Source: Stentor coeruleus (lineage: Eukaryota > Ciliophora > Heterotrichea > Heterotrichida > Stentoridae). From it: a stretch of DNA of 20,800 nucleotides. The stretch covers positions 1 through 20,800 of the forward strand of contig MPUH01001218.1 of assembly GCA_001970955.1 (NCBI GenBank), written 5' to 3'. Shown piece after piece: positions 16,931-20,800 of this stretch. The notes below the pieces were generated by a model. It had not been told where the DNA came from, ran no database searches, and worked only from the letters and a program-made list of their open reading frames with translations. Every line of letters begins with the position of its first letter. Position 1 is the stretch's first letter. The position numbers were made by a program, and so were the translations under genes.

Positions 16931-18790
16931 TTAATCTCTCAAATTTTTCAAAGGCATTTTCCAAACAGTAACTATTTCCCCGTGATTCACAACAAAAAAT
17001 CTGTTATTATTGCAAAGTGCGATAGAATTTATATAATATCTACCAATATTTACTTTGCAAACTTCTTTCTTTTCCTTTATATTCCAAAAAATCGCTGTAC
17101 CACCAAAATCAATTGTTAAACAGCTTTTCTTATCATAACTGAAATCAATTTTTTTCAATTTCCTATTATGCCCTTGCATGCTCAAAAGCTTTTTATTAGA
17201 AGCATAAGACCAAATTTCTATAGAGTTTTCAAGGTTGGTAACAGCAATAAGATTATCATCTTTTAAAAATTTTACAGATGATAACAAGCCATCATTTGGC
17301 CCAGGAAATCTTATTTTTACAAGCAGATTTTCTCTATCCCATACTTGAACCCAGCAACTTAAAGTAGCGATAACAAATTTACTATCATCATATAGAACAT
17401 CAATAGCTGAAGCATCTTCATTAAACTCATCAATGATATGCTCTAAACATCTTTTTTTGATATCCCAAATTCTAATCCTTTCTATTTTTGTAGCTGATAT
17501 GATTTTTTCTGTAGTTTTTGATAGGCCAAAGCAGAGTAAAGGGCTTTCATGTTTGCTGATTGTGCATTCTAGACTACGAGTTTTAACATTCCATAGTCGT
17601 AAAGATGCATCATTGGATGCTGATATAATAAAATCGCAATCTTGAGTTAAGGCTACTGATGTTATTATCATAGTGTGGCCTTCAAAAATATATTCAAGTT
17701 GTTGTAATTCGAAATCCCATAATCTTAATGTTTGATCTGAAGAGCCTGAGACAATGTATTTATTGTCTTTAGAAATGCATATTGAGTTTACAGCAGCTTT
17801 ATGACCTGTAAGTGTAAAAATATGCTCCTTTGTATATAGATTCCATACTATAATATCTTTATCAGAGCCGCCTGATATAGCATATTTTCCATCATCAGAT
17901 AAGCATACACAGTGTACAGGGCCTTTATGTTGCCTTAGTACCAAGTTTTGGCTACCATTTTTACAATTCCAGACCCGTACAGTCTTATCAGCTCCTCCTG
18001 AGATAATATAACTCTCATTATCTGACACTGAAATATTGCTTATCCCGGATAAATGCCCTTCTGGTAAAAACCCTATATTTTTTTCTAAGTATTCCTTTAT
18101 TTTCTGTATAGAAGTCCCATCAGTTTCTATCAAACTGTAAATTTTATTCAAAATTTCCTTCCCTGTATTCTCACTTTTGATTTCTTCTATAATAGCATTA
18201 TTTTCGTTATTCTTTATATATTTATGCTCAGTACTTTGATTTTCTCTATATGGCCTAGTCATAGGCTGTTCTTCTAAAACCATTTCAATTGAATCTTCGC
18301 TTAAATCTTCAATAGTCTTATTTGATTTAGAAATCTCATATACAAAATCTTTTGAAAAATAATCTTCTATTTGATATGGAAATTTAAGCTCAGTAAAGCT
18401 GGATAAAAACTTAGAATTAAGTAGGTGTACATAGTCATAATAGCTTTGCTCATTTGTAGCTGATTGTAAATATGAATTATAAGTTTCTTCAAGTGAATCC
18501 AATTTTTGTATTGCGTTTTTCATATGGCTTCTTATTGCAGTTATGCATAAAGAGGTTGTTTCTAATATGGAAGTTTTTGTTGAAACTATAAGTTTGAGTC
18601 TAGATTTGAGCTCTTGGGTGATGCAGTCATTAAATGCTACTGGAGGGTCAGTTTCTATAGAAAATATATTTTGTGGATTGTCTTGAAGCAAATAGCTTGG
18701 TAAGTGCTTTTTACAAAAGACTTCTCCTGTAAATTCACAAAGCCACTTAGATTGGTTTTCACACATCATGCAGTTTTTCATATTATACAT
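16931..18790 (-). CDS. Zinc-finger and WD40-repeat protein, nine repeats
   Basis: This 619-residue protein starts with a Cys/His module (C7, C10, C18, C26, H29, ending CKKHL) resembling a B-box. A helical region follows at about 55-235 (KSRLKLIVSTKTSILETTSL; NAIQKLDSLEETYN) with an acidic, Asn-rich linker. From about 245 to 612 come nine WD40 repeats with the usual endings: ADKTVRVW, SDKDIIVW, SDQTLRLW, NDASLRLW, ERIRIW, WVQVW, NSIEIW, GTAIFW and EIVTVW. The first four have the classical GH...D...WD-type pattern and the later ones are degenerate. It should be a propeller scaffold for protein assembly, possibly with ubiquitin or cytoskeletal links through the finger, but no partner can be named. 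A second ATG three codons downstream could also start it. It ends in TAA. Confidence 0.92.
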   Translation of the reverse strand: MYNMKNCMMCENQSKWLCEFTGEVFCKKHLPSYLLQDNPQNIFSIETDPPVAFNDCITQELKSRLKLIVSTKTSILETTSLCITAIRSHMKNAIQKLDSLEETYNSYLQSATNEQSYYDYVHLLNSKFLSSFTELKFPYQIEDYFSKDFVYEISKSNKTIEDLSEDSIEMVLEEQPMTRPYRENQSTEHKYIKNNENNAIIEEIKSENTGKEILNKIYSLIETDGTSIQKIKEYLEKNIGFLPEGHLSGISNISVSDNESYIISGGADKTVRVWNCKNGSQNLVLRQHKGPVHCVCLSDDGKYAISGGSDKDIIVWNLYTKEHIFTLTGHKAAVNSICISKDNKYIVSGSSDQTLRLWDFELQQLEYIFEGHTMIITSVALTQDCDFIISASNDASLRLWNVKTRSLECTISKHESPLLCFGLSKTTEKIISATKIERIRIWDIKKRCLEHIIDEFNEDASAIDVLYDDSKFVIATLSCWVQVWDRENLLVKIRFPGPNDGLLSSVKFLKDDNLIAVTNLENSIEIWSYASNKKLLSMQGHNRKLKKIDFSYDKKSCLTIDFGGTAIFWNIKEKKEVCKVNIGRYYINSIALCNNNRFFVVNHGEIVTVWKMPLKNLRD

Positions 18791-19089
18791 GAATATAATA
18801 TAAAGTTATGCTGGATAATTAATGTTTCATGATTTAAGCTAGAGAAGCTATTTAAACTAACTTTTTATTGATTTATAAATTGATTATTAAGTAATACTTT
18901 ATCAAATCTTTGTTCATTTTTCATAATCTTGCTTTAGTTTATAATTATAAATTTAAATACTGCTTGTAGCATTGGCCTGATCTATATTGATATGCATTTA
19001 GTTTTTTTATATATATTATTCAGTGATATAGAGCCGAAGTCAGGCTTTCCATTCGATTTACCTTTATATTTCATTTAAACATTAATAAT
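18791..19089. other. Intergenic spacer between two minus-strand genes
   Basis: This holds the 3' flank of the STPG gene and the 5' flank of the WD40 gene. It is AT-rich, and I see no gene, RNA or clear regulatory motif. Confidence 0.5.
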
Positions 19090-20613
19090 CTAAGAAATCC
19101 AAGGTCTAACCCGTGAAAGTTCTCCACTCATATTAAAACTTTTCTTCACTTGCAAATCTGCCATATAACTCCCAGGACCAACATTTTGCGTAGTACCAGT
19201 TTTAGGTCTGTAGTTATCAAAACTTCCAAATCTTTTTTCTGTCCTTTTTATCCTTGTTGGAACTGAACTGGGTCTGCATTCATAATACCCAGGTCCAGGA
19301 TTGCTCGCATCTTTTCTCGCACCCGAAAATCTTTCAGCTGTAGACTCAAAACTCAATACAGGCTTCAAAACAACAGTATCAAAAGCTCTAACCTGCTTGG
19401 CTCTCCATCCAGCATGTGATTGCTCTAACTCAATATTAGGCTGTAGTCCAACAACAGAAACACTCAAATTATCTGTAGCAATTTTCCTAAACCTTGGGGT
19501 CTTGCTCGCGAAAACTGATGAAGGCTTTTCCCTAGTAACAATTTTTTCCTGTAACAAATTAACATAAGTCCCTGGTCCAGGAATAGCTAAAACATTTAAT
19601 TTATGGAATTTGTCTTCTTTAGACCCAAAAGGTATCTTTTCATTCTTATCTTGGCTAGCTTTAACTTCAGTATATGCTCCAGGACCAGGAAAACTTGGAT
19701 TATCAACCCAATGCATTTCTCTTTTAGTACTAACATTAAAACCAGGTTTTGGTATTGGGGCTTCATATGATATAAACTTTTGTTTGAGTTTTTCAGCATT
19801 TTTGATTTTATCTGCATTATCATAAATACCAACAGGAGGGTTTTCTGAATATCCAACCTGTATTGGCCTATGTGGGTCTTTACTAAACATGATATGCTTT
19901 TTTTCCATTACACCAAATGATTCTATAGGCTCTTTTCTTATCTTACGGTCTTTAGGTTGGTCATAAGCTCCTGGGCCAGGGACCGTATTTGTGATTTTAG
20001 CGCTTTTTGCTGACTTTGGGAATATGTAACCAACACCTTTTGAGTTTTCTGATGAGTATTCCCCAGGGCCAGGGCCTTCTTCATTGCCTTCAAAAACGCT
20101 TCTTTTACTTAGATAGCCGCCGAAAGTTGTTGATGTAGAACTTGGTTTGACTCTTTTCATATCAGGATTGTAAGTGGCCGGGCCAATCGACTCATTTTTA
20201 CGTTCTCGGCTTGGGATTGAGATAGGGGTTGGGTCGATTGTCAACGAATTCCTCCTTGCTGTTGGTGAGTTTTTTTTAGCTTGAGTTTCAGTTATATAAG
20301 TTCCTGGGCCTGGGTTATAAACATTTGTTGGCATGTTGAAGCCGATGATACCTGTTGCGAAAGGACCCATTCTTGGAGACTGTGAGGCAAGCAAATTTGG
20401 ACCTTTATTTTCAATATCCCAAGGATCGTGACCTAGATATGAACCTGGACCAACAACTGACAATTTTTTGATTTCTTCACGTTTGGTGCTAGTTTCAAAT
20501 GGAGCACTGGAAGGCTTGGATTCTCTTTTTGGAGAAAGGTTGTAAGAGCCGGGGCCAACTTTATTTGGAGTGTTTACGGACCAGAATTCGGTTTTTCGAA
20601 TAAATGTCGTCAT
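19090..20613 (-). CDS. Sperm-tail PG-rich repeat (SHIPPO/STPG) protein
   Basis: The 507-residue, Pro/Gly/Lys-rich protein has about eleven STPG motifs with the core PGPGxY or VGPGxY: near residues 19, 54, 101, 143 (IGPATY), 181, 212, 259 (PPVGIY), 309, 345, 439 and 478. Each is followed by 15-40 residues, several ending in a TSTKRE, KSAK or SKEDKF-type basic element. This family includes ODF3/CIMAP and STPG proteins, which associate with microtubules of cilia, flagella and basal bodies, so a role in cilia or cortical microtubules is likely here. The 88 residues between the motifs at 345 and 439 lack a repeat and contain QPNIELEQSHAGWRAKQ. No membrane or catalytic element is present. The start lies at the first ATG, and it ends in TAG. 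Family membership is firm; exact orthology is not. Confidence 0.94.
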   Translation of the reverse strand: MTTFIRKTEFWSVNTPNKVGPGSYNLSPKRESKPSSAPFETSTKREEIKKLSVVGPGSYLGHDPWDIENKGPNLLASQSPRMGPFATGIIGFNMPTNVYNPGPGTYITETQAKKNSPTARRNSLTIDPTPISIPSRERKNESIGPATYNPDMKRVKPSSTSTTFGGYLSKRSVFEGNEEGPGPGEYSSENSKGVGYIFPKSAKSAKITNTVPGPGAYDQPKDRKIRKEPIESFGVMEKKHIMFSKDPHRPIQVGYSENPPVGIYDNADKIKNAEKLKQKFISYEAPIPKPGFNVSTKREMHWVDNPSFPGPGAYTEVKASQDKNEKIPFGSKEDKFHKLNVLAIPGPGTYVNLLQEKIVTREKPSSVFASKTPRFRKIATDNLSVSVVGLQPNIELEQSHAGWRAKQVRAFDTVVLKPVLSFESTAERFSGARKDASNPGPGYYECRPSSVPTRIKRTEKRFGSFDNYRPKTGTTQNVGPGSYMADLQVKKSFNMSGELSRVRPWIS

Positions 20614-20800
20614 TTGAATTTTATTTTTGTGGAGATTTTAGATTTTGTAGTGAAAAAGAATTTAAGATGGGATTTGCAGGGTATTAAACTTTTTAATGAA
20701 ATATTAGTAGGGTTAAGAACTGTGTGTTTAGGATGCATTTTTGATTTAGTTCACATAGTTGGCAATAAAGATTATGGCCGGATGCATAGAAAGATTATTG

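Noticed and set aside
1..20800. Transposons, telomere repeats, CRISPR arrays, operons and a multi-gene defence or biosynthetic system.
   Set aside because: No transposase, terminal repeats, CCCTAACA-like arrays or functionally linked cluster is visible; the genes are ordinary eukaryotic singles.

Overview
This window looks like macronuclear DNA of a heterotrich ciliate, most likely Stentor or a close relative. The sequence is AT-rich and genes are tightly packed on both strands. Reading frames are long and end in TAA or TAG, with no need for reassigned stop codons. One gene is interrupted by a 15-nt intron (GTAAACGTTACATAG) whose removal restores a continuous frame. Tiny 15-16-nt introns with the standard genetic code are the known hallmark of Stentor coeruleus. 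Several products fit a large ciliated cell: a kinesin, a sperm-tail PG-repeat protein and a long coiled-coil protein. The species assignment is inference; no marker gene is present.

Layout from left to right. 130-2121 (-): kinesin, closest in appearance to kinesin-7/CENP-E. 2419-3074 (+): a protein-coding remnant broken by frameshifts. 3139-4047 (+): TPR-like plus RRM-fold protein. 4596-6803 (+): HEAT-repeat protein resembling RTP1/TANGO6. 6987-7871 (+): mitochondrial carrier (SLC25). 8083-12057 (-): 1319-aa coiled-coil protein with the 15-nt intron. 12058-15812: gene-poor stretch with two GC-richer islands. 15813-16490 (+): small Cys/His zinc-binding protein. 16931-18790 (-): zinc-finger plus nine-blade WD40 protein, convergent with the previous gene. 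19090-20613 (-): SHIPPO/STPG-repeat protein.

There is no operon, mobile element, CRISPR array, tRNA or rRNA that I can support, and no sign that the genes form one dedicated system. They are ordinary single eukaryotic genes. Several could serve the cortex and cilia (kinesin, STPG protein, coiled-coil protein), but adjacency alone is weak evidence.

The least ordinary signal is compositional. G and C are strongly separated between strands in alternating blocks of roughly 0.5-1 kb. In most genes the coding strand is C-rich at the 5' flank and 5' part and G-rich at the 3' part and 3' flank. The long genes show two full cycles. The gene-poor 13.0-14.5 kb stretch shows the same cycle with no gene to explain it.
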